Shown here one piece after another: positions 50,366-59,245 of a DNA stretch of 64,000 nucleotides (position 1 is its first letter; each line of letters starts with the position of its first letter). Source of the stretch: Corallococcus sp. EGB (GTDB taxonomy: Bacteria; Myxococcota; Myxococcia; Myxococcales; Myxococcaceae); assembly GCF_019968905.1 (NCBI RefSeq), contig NZ_CP079946.1, forward strand, positions 4,092,001 through 4,156,000. Direction: 5' to 3'. Position numbers and translations under genes: made by a program. The notes under the pieces are model-generated. The model was not told the origin of the DNA, made no database searches, and saw nothing but the letters and a program-made list of their open reading frames with translations.

Positions 50366-51342
50366 CGGCCCGGACGTTCCTCTCCGCCCTGCTGCTGCTC
50401 TGGGCGGTCAACGCCTCCGCCGCGCCGTACCGCGTCTTCATGGTCATCCACCGCACCGGCGCGGAGGCGGACCAGGGCTTCCGGGACTACCTGAGCAGCG
50501 CGGGGCTGGACGTGGAGTTCACCGTCCGCAACATCGAAGGCGACGCGAACCGGCTGCCGGCGGTCATCCAGGAGATTCGCGCGCGGCGCCCGGACCTCAT
50601 CTACGCGCAGAGCACGCTGGTGACGGAGGGGCTCGTGGGCCGGCTGGGCGAGGTGGACCCCGCGCGGCACATCACCGACATCCCCGTGGTCTTCGCCATG
50701 GTGTCGGACCCCATCGCCTCGGGGCTGGTGGCGCGGCTGGAGGGCTCCGGGCGCAACCTCACCGGCGCCATCCACGTGGCCTCGCTGCCCGTGCAGCTCA
50801 AGGCCATGCAGTCCTTCATGCCGCTCAAGCGGCTGGGCGTCGCCTACAACCCCTCCGAGCCGTCCCAGCGCAACATGTTCGACAAGCTCACGCAGCTCAC
50901 CGCGCAGGCCGGCATCGAGCTGGTGGCGGTGCACCCGCTCGGCAAGGACGGGAAGCCGGACGCGGCGCGCCTGCCGGCGATGATGCAGGCGCTGGCGGCC
51001 CGGAGGCCGGACCTGGTGTACCTGCCTCCGGTGAACTTCTTCGCGCCGCACAGCCAGCTGCTGATGGACGAAGCGATCCGCCTGGGCCTGCCCACCTTCT
51101 GCGCCATCGAGGTGCAGTTGGAGGCGGGAGGCATGATGGGCCTGGTGGCGCCCTTCTACAACGTCGGCGGACTCGCGGGCTTCAAGGCCACGCAGATCCT
51201 GCGTGAGCACCGCTCGCCGGCGGAGCTGCCCGTGGAGACGCTGTCCCGCTTCTCCTTCGAGGTGAACATGCCAGCCGCGCACGCGCTGGGGCTGTACCCG
51301 CCCATGCACATCCTCAGGTACGCGCGGATTCGCGAGCGGTAG
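50362..51342 (+). CDS. Periplasmic ABC-type substrate-binding protein (ABC_sub_bind/TrpX-like)
   Basis: 326 residues. Signal peptide (FLSALLLLWAVNASAAP) and the ABC_sub_bind flow: YRVFMVIHRTGAEADQGFRDYL, DLIYAQSTLVTEGLVG, PVVFAMVSDPIASGLV, GRNLTGAIHVAS, RLGVAYNPSEPSQ, LPTFCAIEVQLEAGGMMGLVAPFYNVG. This is a more typical member than the one at 41566, related in fold. Ends the plus-strand operon (4-base overlap with the ATP-grasp gene). Again no ABC permease or ATPase is nearby. The last 29 bases overlap the convergent gene ending at 51314. Confidence 0.9.
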   Translation: MTARTFLSALLLLWAVNASAAPYRVFMVIHRTGAEADQGFRDYLSSAGLDVEFTVRNIEGDANRLPAVIQEIRARRPDLIYAQSTLVTEGLVGRLGEVDPARHITDIPVVFAMVSDPIASGLVARLEGSGRNLTGAIHVASLPVQLKAMQSFMPLKRLGVAYNPSEPSQRNMFDKLTQLTAQAGIELVAVHPLGKDGKPDAARLPAMMQALAARRPDLVYLPPVNFFAPHSQLLMDEAIRLGLPTFCAIEVQLEAGGMMGLVAPFYNVGGLAGFKATQILREHRSPAELPVETLSRFSFEVNMPAAHALGLYPPMHILRYARIRER

Positions 51343-52147
51343 CGCGGGCCGCGGCCACGGCCCCCAGGGGCAGCAGCTCCTGCAGCAGGTCGAGCAGGAG
51401 CTGCTGTCCCAGGTCGTGGCCCACCGCGTGTGAGAAGCAGGACGCCAGCCGCAGGGTGTCCCAGCGCTGCGCGAGGGTCGCGGGCGCGAGCGCGAGGTCC
51501 GTCAGCTGCCGGCACAGCGCATCCAGCGGCGAGGCCACCTGCGAGCCGAAGGCGATGCGGCGCAGCAACTGGCCGGACAGCTCCTGGAGGAGGGGCGCGT
51601 CCTCCCGTGACGCGTCCAGCGCCAGCGTCTCCGCCTCCGTCAGGTGGGCCTCCAGCCCCGCCGCCAGCAGCACCGCCTCCAGCACGCGGGCACGCCGCGG
51701 GTGCGCGGGCTCCGCCGCCAGCGCGACGGGGGACACGCCATCCAGGATGCCCAGGCGCATGTCGCGCGCCTGGGCCGGCGTCAGCCCCAGTTCGCGGGAC
51801 AGCAGGGCCAGCGACAGCTGCACCGGTCCCGGATGTCCGCCGTGCGCGGTCGCGGCCTTCAGCGCCAGGCCGTAGGCCAGCAGCCGGTTGGGGGTGTCCG
51901 GCAGTCGCACGCGCAGCGACGCGAAGAGGGTGTCGCCCTCCACCGGAGCGGCGGCCCGGCGCGCCAGGCGGGCCGCGAGCAGCTCGCGCCGCGGGTCGCG
52001 GACCTCCGGGTCTCCCAGCACGCGGTGCCAGGCCTCCAGTTGTCTCGCCGGGGTGGGGGGCTCCTTCGCCTGGATGACGAAGAGCACCGCGTCCAACAGC
52101 GCCAGGTCCCTGGCGTCACACGCCTCTGAGATGTGCGTTCGGATCAT
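51314..52147 (-). CDS. Helical hypothetical protein
   Basis: 277 residues, helical, Leu/Ala/Arg-rich, no signal or membrane segment. It seems to contain two similar halves (DLALLDAVLFVIQAKE and LEAVLLAAGLEAHLTEAE type helices), faintly like TerB or TPR bundles, but I recognise no family. Its 3' end overlaps the last 29 bases of the convergent binding-protein gene. ATG 52147 is preferred over the upstream frame beginning at 52207, which covers the terminator. Confidence 0.62.
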   Translation of the reverse strand: MIRTHISEACDARDLALLDAVLFVIQAKEPPTPARQLEAWHRVLGDPEVRDPRRELLAARLARRAAAPVEGDTLFASLRVRLPDTPNRLLAYGLALKAATAHGGHPGPVQLSLALLSRELGLTPAQARDMRLGILDGVSPVALAAEPAHPRRARVLEAVLLAAGLEAHLTEAETLALDASREDAPLLQELSGQLLRRIAFGSQVASPLDALCRQLTDLALAPATLAQRWDTLRLASCFSHAVGHDLGQQLLLDLLQELLPLGAVAAARATARESART

Positions 52148-52189
52148 GCCGCCAGGACGGCACCGGCGGCGAGGTTGTGATTCCCCTCG

Positions 52190-52228
52190 GAATAAAAGAA
52201 GCCCCACGGGGCGGCTGCCCCGTGAGGC
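52190..52228 (-). terminator. Rho-independent terminator of the gene at 52277
   Basis: Read on the minus strand: 12-base arms (52217-52228 and 52201-52212, one mismatch) around the loop AGCC, followed at once by TTCTTTTATT. A textbook stem plus U-run, located 49 bases after the stop of the minus-strand gene at 52277-53524. Confidence 0.85.
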
Positions 52229-52276
52229 CTGTCGGAAGTCACCGGCCTGCCGCCGGGAACCGCCGCATGTGCGTGC

Positions 52277-53524
52277 CTACTTGAGGGTCCGGTCGATGCG
52301 CTTCACCTCGCTGTCGTGGACCGTCACGGCGTCGAGGATGAGGTTGGCGTAGGCCTGGGCCGCGGTGGCCGGCGACTTGTTCACCCCGTTCGGCCCGTTG
52401 AGGAAGGCGTCGAGCGCGTTCACGCTGGCGCTCCAGTCCGCGTTCACCTGGGCGGCGCCCTTCTTCAGGCACTGGAGCCCGGCATCGAGGAGGGTCTTGC
52501 AGTAGGCCTGCCACTGCGCGTTGCACGCCTGCCAGGCCTTGTGCTGCGTGGTGGTGGGATTGGGGGGAGGGTAGAGGGGGCTCCAGGACTCGCCGCGGCC
52601 CAGGTGCGTGGACGAGGCCGCGTGCCCGGTGGCCTCCATGAAGATGCTGCACGGGAAGCAGGAGGCGAGCTTCGTGGTCTGCTTGCCCACGGCGATTTCA
52701 TACGGCGTGCCGGGGTTGTAGGGCGTCTTCTTGTTCGGGCTGGTGTCGTTGACCAGCTTGTGGAAGTGCACGTCGTAGATGGCCTGGATCATCCCGTGCG
52801 TGTACGCGCAGATGTCATGGCCGCGCTGGGGCGCCGGGCCCTCGAAGTGCATGCCCTGCTGCTTGAGCCCCTGCTTCGCCGGGTCGTGGTCCTCGTGGTC
52901 CTGCTGGGCCTCGGAGAGGATCATCCCCCAGGGCCGGTCCGCCGGCGCCTCGAGGGGATGCCACCGCCGCCCGTAGGCGACGTCGAACGGCACGTTGTGC
53001 CGGAAGGTGCTCATCAGGCCGGTCTGCCCATCCGTCCGGCCATCGACGAACCCCGTGTAGGCGCCGCGGCCCTGGTAGCCCAGCCGGTCCGCGGTGGCCG
53101 GGTTGGTGGCCATCAGGAACAGCTTGGCGGCATAGCCGTCCGGCAGCGGCGGGTTGTAGCGGTAGGGGTCGTTGGGGCTCTTGTCGCCGCTGCCGCCGGT
53201 GATGCGGCCACCGGTCGTCCAGATGGGCGTCGCGCCCAGCTCCACCTTCTGCTCGGGCTTGAGCCCCGACGCATGCAGCACCTGGTTGAGCTTCTGGATG
53301 GCGGACGTGTGGGTGGGGTCCACCGGCTTCTCCCGCAGCTCCTGTTCGGTCAGCTTGTGGCCATCCTCCACCTCGAAGTCGACCCGGACGTGCCGCTTGT
53401 TCACGTCCGCGTTCGTGAGACGGCTCCACGCCCACCCGAGGACCGCCGCCGTCATGATGACGTCCGCGTCCTTGTCGTAGTGCGTACCCGGGCTCAGGAT
53501 GCCCTGCTGTTTCACCAGGCTCAT
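52277..53524 (-). CDS. Hypothetical protein of 415 residues with a CxxC motif
   Basis: No signal peptide. Features: a soluble N-terminal part (HYDKDADVIMTAAVLGWAW), a central region with ICAYTHGMIQAIYDVHFHKL, a SCFPCSIFMEATGHAAS stretch (Cys-x-Pro-Cys with nearby His), and a helical C-terminus. The CxPC could bind a metal, and a deaminase-like reading is possible, but the usual H/C-A-E helix is not apparent, so no function is given. AAGGAGAGG lies six bases before ATG 53524. Single gene with a strong terminator; it is divergent from a lipoprotein gene. Confidence 0.72.
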   Translation of the reverse strand: MSLVKQQGILSPGTHYDKDADVIMTAAVLGWAWSRLTNADVNKRHVRVDFEVEDGHKLTEQELREKPVDPTHTSAIQKLNQVLHASGLKPEQKVELGATPIWTTGGRITGGSGDKSPNDPYRYNPPLPDGYAAKLFLMATNPATADRLGYQGRGAYTGFVDGRTDGQTGLMSTFRHNVPFDVAYGRRWHPLEAPADRPWGMILSEAQQDHEDHDPAKQGLKQQGMHFEGPAPQRGHDICAYTHGMIQAIYDVHFHKLVNDTSPNKKTPYNPGTPYEIAVGKQTTKLASCFPCSIFMEATGHAASSTHLGRGESWSPLYPPPNPTTTQHKAWQACNAQWQAYCKTLLDAGLQCLKKGAAQVNADWSASVNALDAFLNGPNGVNKSPATAAQAYANLILDAVTVHDSEVKRIDRTLK

Positions 53525-53695
53525 CGAAGACCTCTCCTTCTGGAGCTTTGAGCGCCCGCTCCGATAGGCGTTGGAGCCAGGACGCGGAGCTGGAGCCCCT
53601 TGTGAAGGGGGCGGGCGTGACGAGACCGCCACAATCCCCGCCGTGGGCATGTCACCGGCATGTGTTACATGGAATTCCTCACCTGGAGGCCTTCC

Positions 53696-54595
53696 ATGCA
53701 TCTACGTGCTCTTGCCTTGACCTGTTTCACCGCGCTCGCGGCCTGTGACAACGCCCCTGTCGACAACACCCTCCCTGCGTCCACGGAGGAGGTGGGTGTC
53801 AACACCGCCGCGGCGACGGCGACCCGCATCTCCGCCGCCATCGGCGACAACGACCTGAGCTTCGAGACGCTCGGGACCTTCGAGCAGCGCGACGGCGTGC
53901 GCGCCCTCATCCTCCGCGCGACCGCGAACCGCTACCTCGCGGATGTGCTCAGCTTCGTCCCGGATGACGCCTTCGGGGATGCGCACATCATCAGCGAGCG
54001 CCGGTTCGAGATCGTCCTCCACGAGGGCTACGAGCTCAACACGGTGCTCTCCGGGCTGCCGCTCTTCATCCGCGTCACCACCAACACGGGCACGCCGCGG
54101 GCGTACACCGCGCGCATCGTGGTGGCCCCGCGCTTCTATGACTTCCGCGGCGACTCCGGAATCTGGATCGACGAGGAGGTCACCCCCCGCTACGTCATCC
54201 AGGGCAACGACAACCTCATCTACCGGGGCCACGCCACGGCCGCCGGGCGCGTCGACTGGCTCTCCGTCACGGCGCCGGACGGCATCCCGTCCGTCTACGG
54301 CCGGCCCAACTTCAAGCTCGACTGGACGTACACGAAGCTGCACGAGGCCATTGATCCGCACACGGTCCCGCTCGCCTTCAGCGCTGGCGGCGACGACGGC
54401 CCGACGATGCAGAAGACCGCCCGGCTCGTGGCGCGCGTGACGGAGCTGGCGCTCACCGACGGCGACGCCTACGACGTCTGGCCCAGCCCGCCCTGCGACC
54501 CGGTCGTCTCCGCCTGCTACCACTCGCAGCCGGCGGGCACGACGGACTTCGGCCAGTGCGGCACCTACCGCCAGGTCCTGAGCTGCACGTACTGA
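53696..54595 (+). CDS. Lipoprotein of unknown function
   Basis: 299 residues with lipobox LAAC (ALTCFTALAACDN). The mature part is beta-rich with a basic central segment (IVVAPRFYDFRGDSGIWIDEEV) and a Cys-containing end (PCDPVVSACYHS...QVLSCTY), suggesting disulfides. CTGGAGG precedes ATG 53696. I recognise no family. Only 4 bases separate its stop from the end of the convergent lipoprotein gene. Confidence 0.75.
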   Translation: MHLRALALTCFTALAACDNAPVDNTLPASTEEVGVNTAAATATRISAAIGDNDLSFETLGTFEQRDGVRALILRATANRYLADVLSFVPDDAFGDAHIISERRFEIVLHEGYELNTVLSGLPLFIRVTTNTGTPRAYTARIVVAPRFYDFRGDSGIWIDEEVTPRYVIQGNDNLIYRGHATAAGRVDWLSVTAPDGIPSVYGRPNFKLDWTYTKLHEAIDPHTVPLAFSAGGDDGPTMQKTARLVARVTELALTDGDAYDVWPSPPCDPVVSACYHSQPAGTTDFGQCGTYRQVLSCTY

Positions 54596-54599
54596 TCCC

Positions 54600-55358
54600 T
54601 CAGTGGGGGACAGCGGGCCGGGCGGGGGGCACGCACGTGCCGAGGGAGTAGGGGCGGCTGCGTGCGCACCAGTCCGGCCGGCCCGCGCCGGTCCAGGAGA
54701 GGACGAGGTCGGAGGCACTTCCCCCCTGGACGTCTCCGGGCCAGGTCTCCACGGTTTGGAGACCCTGGTCCGCGCTCCAACGGAGCAAGTCGATGGGCGG
54801 CCCCTCGTGGAGGGTCGAGAGGACGAGCGCCACCGTGTGCTCGGGGCCGCAGAGGACCCGGGGCACGTGGCGCGGCCCCCGGTAGACGGTGGCGCGGTGG
54901 ACCTCCGTGCCGTGTTCCAGCCACAGGTGCTCCAGGTGGGAGTCCCCGCTCTCACCGGTAGGGCCGGGGTGCGAGGAGAGGACGAGCTCCGCGTCTCCGC
55001 ACCACTCCTTGACGCTGCTCTGGGCAGGCAGCGTCGCGCGGACCGCTCCCGAGCGCGTATCGATGAGCAGGCTGTCCCCATGCAGCAGGTTCACGTGGAC
55101 CAGCTCCCCGTGAGGACTCGCCGAAGTGGAATAGACGCCCTCGATGCGCCGGGAGCCCGCCGTCATCACGGAGTCCACCCGGCAGGAGGTGTTCTCCCAG
55201 TCCAGCCACTGGCAGGTCCTCACGTGCCTGACGCTGGCGGAGCCCACGGCTTCGGTCGAATCGGACTCCACGCGCCGGCCGCACGCCGCCGCGAGCAGCA
55301 GGCAGGCGAGGAGGGCGGCGCGGCGGGGGACGGCCCAGGGACGCGGAGGCGCAAGCAT
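54600..55358 (-). CDS. Lipoprotein of unknown function
   Basis: 252 residues. Basic N-region, hydrophobic core and lipobox LAAAC (ALLACLLLAAACGRR). The mature protein is beta-propeller-like in rhythm (GELVHVNLLHGDSLLIDTRSG; DLVLSWTGAGRPDW) with several Trp and Cys. No family recognised. Ends 4 bases from a convergent lipoprotein gene, so the two transcripts overlap at the 3' ends. Confidence 0.72.
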   Translation of the reverse strand: MLAPPRPWAVPRRAALLACLLLAAACGRRVESDSTEAVGSASVRHVRTCQWLDWENTSCRVDSVMTAGSRRIEGVYSTSASPHGELVHVNLLHGDSLLIDTRSGAVRATLPAQSSVKEWCGDAELVLSSHPGPTGESGDSHLEHLWLEHGTEVHRATVYRGPRHVPRVLCGPEHTVALVLSTLHEGPPIDLLRWSADQGLQTVETWPGDVQGGSASDLVLSWTGAGRPDWCARSRPYSLGTCVPPARPAVPH

Positions 55359-55457
55359 CCGGAGAGTCTATGGCAGGGGCCGGGGCGAACGCCCCGGTCT
55401 GATGGAGATCGTCTTCCTTCTCTTCGTTGGCTCCGCTCGAGCGCAACCCCCTCTGCC

Positions 55458-55497
55458 GCACTGCGGCCGAGGGCAGGACGGCCCCCGGCCGCAGTGC
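55458..55497 (-). terminator. Hairpin downstream of the small secreted protein gene
   Basis: Perfect 11-base arms (55487-55497 and 55458-55468) with an 18-base loop, 25 bases after the stop at 55523 on the minus strand. No clear U-run. Confidence 0.4.
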
Positions 55498-55522
55498 CTC
55501 TTCCCTCGTTCAGGGATGCCTC

Positions 55523-55828
55523 CTAGCGGACCTCGGGGCAGTCCCAAACGCGCTTGGTGCCGGTGGGGTACACCGAGTACGAGCGGCAGGTGCAGACGTA
55601 GTCCGTCCAGATGCCGTCCGTGCAGTTCTGGGTGGAGCCCACGCTGGTGCACGCGGTCTGGTCCAGGTCCCAGCAGTTCGACAGCAGCGGCGGGATGCGC
55701 TGAGCGTTGTCAGACTCCTCCTCGCTGACGAGCTGCTCATGGCTCGCCTCGGCGGAAGAGGACTGCCCGGTGGCGCCCGCGAGGAAGGGAATGGCCAGCG
55801 CGGCGACGAGAAGGAAGTGCTTCTTCAT
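55523..55828 (-). CDS. Small secreted Cys-containing protein
   Basis: 101 residues: signal peptide MKKHFLLVAALAIPFLAGATG, an acidic propeptide-like stretch (EQLVSEEESDNAQRIPP) and a C-terminal domain with six Cys (NCWDLDQTACTSVGSTQNC; YVCTCRSYSV; VWDCPEVR). It resembles small secreted proteins of myxobacteria of unknown role. AGGAG precedes the ATG eight bases away, so the longer frame to 55930 is discarded. Confidence 0.78.
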   Translation of the reverse strand: MKKHFLLVAALAIPFLAGATGQSSSAEASHEQLVSEEESDNAQRIPPLLSNCWDLDQTACTSVGSTQNCTDGIWTDYVCTCRSYSVYPTGTKRVWDCPEVR

Positions 55829-56061
55829 GGTGTTGGCTCCTGTGGTGAATCTCCCGGCCCGGGGCGCCGCCCCAAGAAGTGTGGGCAGCGCGGCCACGCT
55901 AAACCTCTCCTCTGACACTCGCCGGGGCACACGCTATCGTCACTCTTCCGCGGCGCGGCCCAGGAGGCCCGGCCCGCGAAAGCTGGCGAAATCGTCCGAG
56001 GGGCGAAAGAATGCGAGGCGTTGCTCTCGTATTGCGCCGATGGATTGCCTAGGCTGGCTTG

Positions 56062-57720
56062 ATGATTCCAGGTGGGCTGATTGTCTTCCTCGTGGTGGCG
56101 GCGACCGAGCCGGAGCCGGCGGTGTTGGAGCAGCGGGCTGCTCGATTCTTGCAGACGCAGGCCGCGGCAGCAGGGCAACCCGAGCTGGTGTTGGATGAGA
56201 TGCTTGTCCGGGCCTCAAGACGTCTGGCGGAACGGGTGCTGGGCGCCGAAATGGCCCGGGCCCCCGACGCGCTGACGGCAACGGATGCCATCAGCGAGGA
56301 AGGCGGCGCCGACGTCGTGGTCTCCACGGTGGGGGTGCTGGCGGGAGTTCCCTCCCACGCGCTCGAGCTCATTCAAGAGAACCCGGAGCTGCGCAAGGCT
56401 GGAGGCACGCACCTGGGCGTGGGGGTGGCCCAGGCGGGTTCGCAGATCGCGCTCGTCGTGATGAAGACCCACCGTTGGGTCCAGCTTGAACCCTTTCCCC
56501 GGACCCTTCCCGCGACCGACAAGGGCGTGCGGCTGTGTGGTGCGTTGCTTCCTCCGCTGAGCGCACCGAACGTCGACATCTCCCGTCCGGATGGAACGGT
56601 GTCGCGGATGAAGCTGCTGCAGGTCCGGGCGGCGCCCTCTGGCCGAGAGGTCCAGGGGGTCGGCTTCGTGCGGCAGCGCGACGCCCCGACCCCCACCGAA
56701 ACGCGGTCCTTCTGCGTGGAGCCGACGTTCTCCCAACCGGGCATCCACACGGTGACGGTGACGGCAGGCCACGGCCCGCACCTCAACGTCGGCGGGGTCT
56801 TTCGGGTCCAGGTGGGCGGGCCGGCGCCGGCCCCCGAGGAACCCGCGGGGGTGGCAGAGGCCCGCCTCGTGATGCTGGCCCGCATCAATGCGTTGCGCGC
56901 CGCGGAAGGGCTGGTGCCGGTGAAGCGCGACGTGCTCGTGGAGCGAGTGGCCCAGGCCTACGCGGAGCGGATGGTGCGGGAGGGGTTCTTCGGCCTCGAG
57001 GCCCCGGATGGCACCACAGCGCGAGACCGTCTGCCTGACGACAACCCCACGTGCGATTACCTTCCACCCGACGCCAGCGTGATGCAGCGCCGCAGCGTCG
57101 ACCTGTCCGCGACGTGCGACGTCCTCGAGGCGGATCCTCTGTGGGGCGCACAGAACGTGGGCTGGGGCGCTGGTGCGCTCGCGGCGCACTTCGGCCTCGA
57201 GACCACCGCTGAGGCCCGGCGCAACCTCCTGGAGCCCGTGATGCGCTTCGCGGGACTGGGGCTCGCGTGGCGGGAGGTCGAGGGGCGGCGCGAAGCACTC
57301 GTGGTGGAGGTGCTGACGCGGCGTCCGCTGGACTCCACGAAGAAGGGCGCGGCGACGCCCGAAGCCCTCTCCTACCGGCTGCTGGCAAGGCTGCGGCCCG
57401 CCACCCTTCGCGCGCTGAAGCCCAACGCCGTCCTGGCGAAGCTCGCGGCGGAGGTGGCTCGGGGCAGTCTGCCTCCCGGTGAAGTCACCGACCCGGTGCT
57501 GTACGAGCGGGCCCTGAAGGCACTCCCCGGCGCCGACTCGGTGGTCATCGAAGTGCACGCGGTCGATGATCCGTTGGGGCTGCCGCGCTCGCCCTGGTTG
57601 ATGGATGCGCGCCTGACGCACGTCGGTGTGGGCACCCAGCCCGCGGATGACCCCGGCGGCGGACCCAACGCCACCCGCGTGGCCATCATCTACGCCCGGG
57701 TCCCCGCGGCGCAGCGGTAG
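56062..57720 (+). CDS. CAP/SCP-related secreted protein, possibly two CAP-like halves
   Basis: 552 residues. A hydrophobic start (MIPGGLIVFLVVAAT) suggests a signal peptide. The second half (from ~265) is CAP-like: MLARINALRAAEGLVPVKRDVLVERVAQAYAERM, then REGFFGLEAPDG in the place of the CAP F-x-H-x-x-x-D-G turn, with the conserved His missing. The first ~150 residues show a similar but weaker rhythm (AARFLQTQAAAAGQPELVLDEML). A beta-sandwich linker sits between. CAP proteins bind lipids or act as proteases or adhesins; the missing His argues against catalysis. The ATG at 56062 is used because the frame's first codon is TTG. Confidence 0.72.
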   Translation: MIPGGLIVFLVVAATEPEPAVLEQRAARFLQTQAAAAGQPELVLDEMLVRASRRLAERVLGAEMARAPDALTATDAISEEGGADVVVSTVGVLAGVPSHALELIQENPELRKAGGTHLGVGVAQAGSQIALVVMKTHRWVQLEPFPRTLPATDKGVRLCGALLPPLSAPNVDISRPDGTVSRMKLLQVRAAPSGREVQGVGFVRQRDAPTPTETRSFCVEPTFSQPGIHTVTVTAGHGPHLNVGGVFRVQVGGPAPAPEEPAGVAEARLVMLARINALRAAEGLVPVKRDVLVERVAQAYAERMVREGFFGLEAPDGTTARDRLPDDNPTCDYLPPDASVMQRRSVDLSATCDVLEADPLWGAQNVGWGAGALAAHFGLETTAEARRNLLEPVMRFAGLGLAWREVEGRREALVVEVLTRRPLDSTKKGAATPEALSYRLLARLRPATLRALKPNAVLAKLAAEVARGSLPPGEVTDPVLYERALKALPGADSVVIEVHAVDDPLGLPRSPWLMDARLTHVGVGTQPADDPGGGPNATRVAIIYARVPAAQR

Positions 57721-57752
57721 TCATCCTCCCGCGTCCCCGTGCTGGCCGCTCG

Positions 57753-57787
57753 CCCCTGCCGCGCCCCTGATGGGAGGGCGGCAGGGG
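57753..57787 (+). terminator. Hairpin after the CAP-related gene
   Basis: Nine-base arms CCCCTGCCG (57753-57761) and CGGCAGGGG (57779-57787) with a 17-base partly paired loop, 32 bases after the stop. Confidence 0.4.
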
Positions 57788-57871
57788 CCGGCGTGTGTCT
57801 GCTGGAGATGGGCCGCAAGGGCGAGGGTCAGCGGTGGGACAGCCGCGCTCCAGGCCCTCGTGTATCAGGGC

Positions 57872-58087
57872 TCAGCAGCTTTGCTTGCAGCGGAGATAGG
57901 CTTTGTCGCAGTTCAGCTGGCAGATGTCGTTCCCATTACACCCACCCAGACAGTAACCATAGTTGTAGGAACAGGTCTCTCCGCACGTCATCGTGGCGGC
58001 GAGGTCGCCGGATGACGTCGCGGCGCCTGCCACGGCACCCATGCCCACGCCCAATACGAGCGAGATTCCCACGAACAGTCTTTTCAT
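57872..58087 (-). CDS. Small secreted Cys-rich peptide
   Basis: 71 residues: signal peptide (LFVGISLVLGVGMGAVAGAAT) and a mature ~47 residues with eight Cys in the order C-E-T-C...C-L-G-G-C...C-Q-L-N-C...C-K-Q-S-C, a likely disulfide knot. AGGAG lies six bases before the ATG. No family recognised. Together with the small secreted gene at 55523 it frames the CAP-related gene. Confidence 0.75.
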   Translation of the reverse strand: MKRLFVGISLVLGVGMGAVAGAATSSGDLAATMTCGETCSYNYGYCLGGCNGNDICQLNCDKAYLRCKQSC

Positions 58088-58492
58088 TTGTCGCTCCTCG
58101 TGACGCGCCCATTCGCGCGCCAGAATGGTGGGAGATGGGTGAAAACAGGCGAAGCGAGTAAGTCATGACCCTGTTGGATGGTTGACGCTGGCATCGGACG
58201 GGAGTGCCATTGGCTCGGCAGCGCCGGCGATGGATTCGCAGACATTGAGGCAGGGGCGACGCTCGTCCATGAGCAGGTGGCGCTCCGACCCAGACATGAG
58301 CGCCCCCGGCGCTTCGGCTGGGGCCCCCACCTGGGCCGCGGGCGACGCCCCCGTCAGCCCCGCGACCGGGCCCCAGCCGAGGCGGGCCATGGTCACGTGG
58401 CTCCGGACAGGCAGCCCGTCATGCGTGCAGCGCGCGCCGTTCGCTTCATGATGGACCTTGACGTCGAGACATCATGATGTCGTGATGTCGTC
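58088..58492. other. 405-base intergenic region
   Basis: No convincing gene: the open frames here have non-coding composition. It must hold the promoter of the Cys-rich peptide (minus) and the GntR promoter/operator at its right end. Confidence 0.5.
58458..58486 (+). promoter_or_regulatory. Putative GntR promoter and operator
   Basis: TTGACG (58458-58463), 17 bases, CGTGAT (58481-58486) is a weak promoter reading. Between them lies the perfect 14-base palindrome GACATCATGATGTC (58468-58481), with a further GTGATGTC directly after. The ATG at 58493 follows within seven bases, so the message may be leaderless. The dyad is a good candidate for autoregulation by the GntR protein. Confidence 0.55.
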
Positions 58493-59236
58493 ATGGGCAC
58501 TGTACGTGAAACCAACCCGCTTTACGCGAAAATCGAGTCGACGCTTGCCTCGGAAATCGCGGCTGGCGTCCTCCCTCCTCACAGCCAGCTCCCCACGGAA
58601 GACCGCTTGATCGAGCGGTTCGGCGCCAGCCGAACGACCGTCCGGAAAGCGATCGAGAACCTCGTCGCTCGTGGCCTGGTGGAGATCCGCCGCGGCATCG
58701 GCACCTTCGTCGCGCAGCCCAAGATCGTCCAAGAGCTGACCGAGCTGACTGGCTTCGTCGAGGACATGCGGGCCCTCGGCCGCACCCCGACCGCCCGGCT
58801 CTTGGAGAGTCAGATTGTCCCAGCCGATGCGGACGTTGCACGGCAGCTCGCAGTGCCGACCGGCTGCCTCGTCATGCGCATCCAACGCGTGCGGCTCGCC
58901 GATGGCGTGGCCATGTCCTTCGATGAGACCTACCTGCCGCGCGAGATAGGGGAGAAGGTCGTCACCCACGATCTCGAAACCGAGCCAATCTTCTCCCTGC
59001 TCGAAGAGCGATACCACCTGCCACTGATTGAGGCCGAGTACCGGCTGGAAGCCATCACGGCCACACCGGCCGTTGCGCAGGCCCTCGGCGTGGAGCCCGG
59101 CAACCCGATCTTCCTGATCGAGCGCACGTCGTATAGCGACGGTTCTCGCCCCATCGACTACGAAAGGCTTCACTATCGCGGCGACCTCATCAGGTTCAAC
59201 ACGCGCTTGTCCCGGCGCCCTCGCGCACGGTCGTGA
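58493..59236 (+). CDS. GntR-family (HutC-type) transcriptional regulator
   Basis: 247 residues. N-terminal winged helix with the GntR signature LPTEDRLIERFGASRTTVRKAIENLVARGLVEIRRGIGTFV, and a C-terminal UTRA effector domain (VMRIQRVRLADGVAMSFDETYLP; PIFLIERTSYSDGSRPIDYERLHYRGD) that binds a small ligand. It most likely regulates the transporter genes directly downstream (9-base gap). Codon use is less GC-biased than the flanks. Confidence 0.93.
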   Translation: MGTVRETNPLYAKIESTLASEIAAGVLPPHSQLPTEDRLIERFGASRTTVRKAIENLVARGLVEIRRGIGTFVAQPKIVQELTELTGFVEDMRALGRTPTARLLESQIVPADADVARQLAVPTGCLVMRIQRVRLADGVAMSFDETYLPREIGEKVVTHDLETEPIFSLLEERYHLPLIEAEYRLEAITATPAVAQALGVEPGNPIFLIERTSYSDGSRPIDYERLHYRGDLIRFNTRLSRRPRARS

Positions 59237-59245
59237 GCTGGATAC

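Noticed and set aside
52277-53524. Zinc deaminase toxin
   Set aside because: CxPC is present but the partner H/C-A-E motif was not found; evidence too thin.
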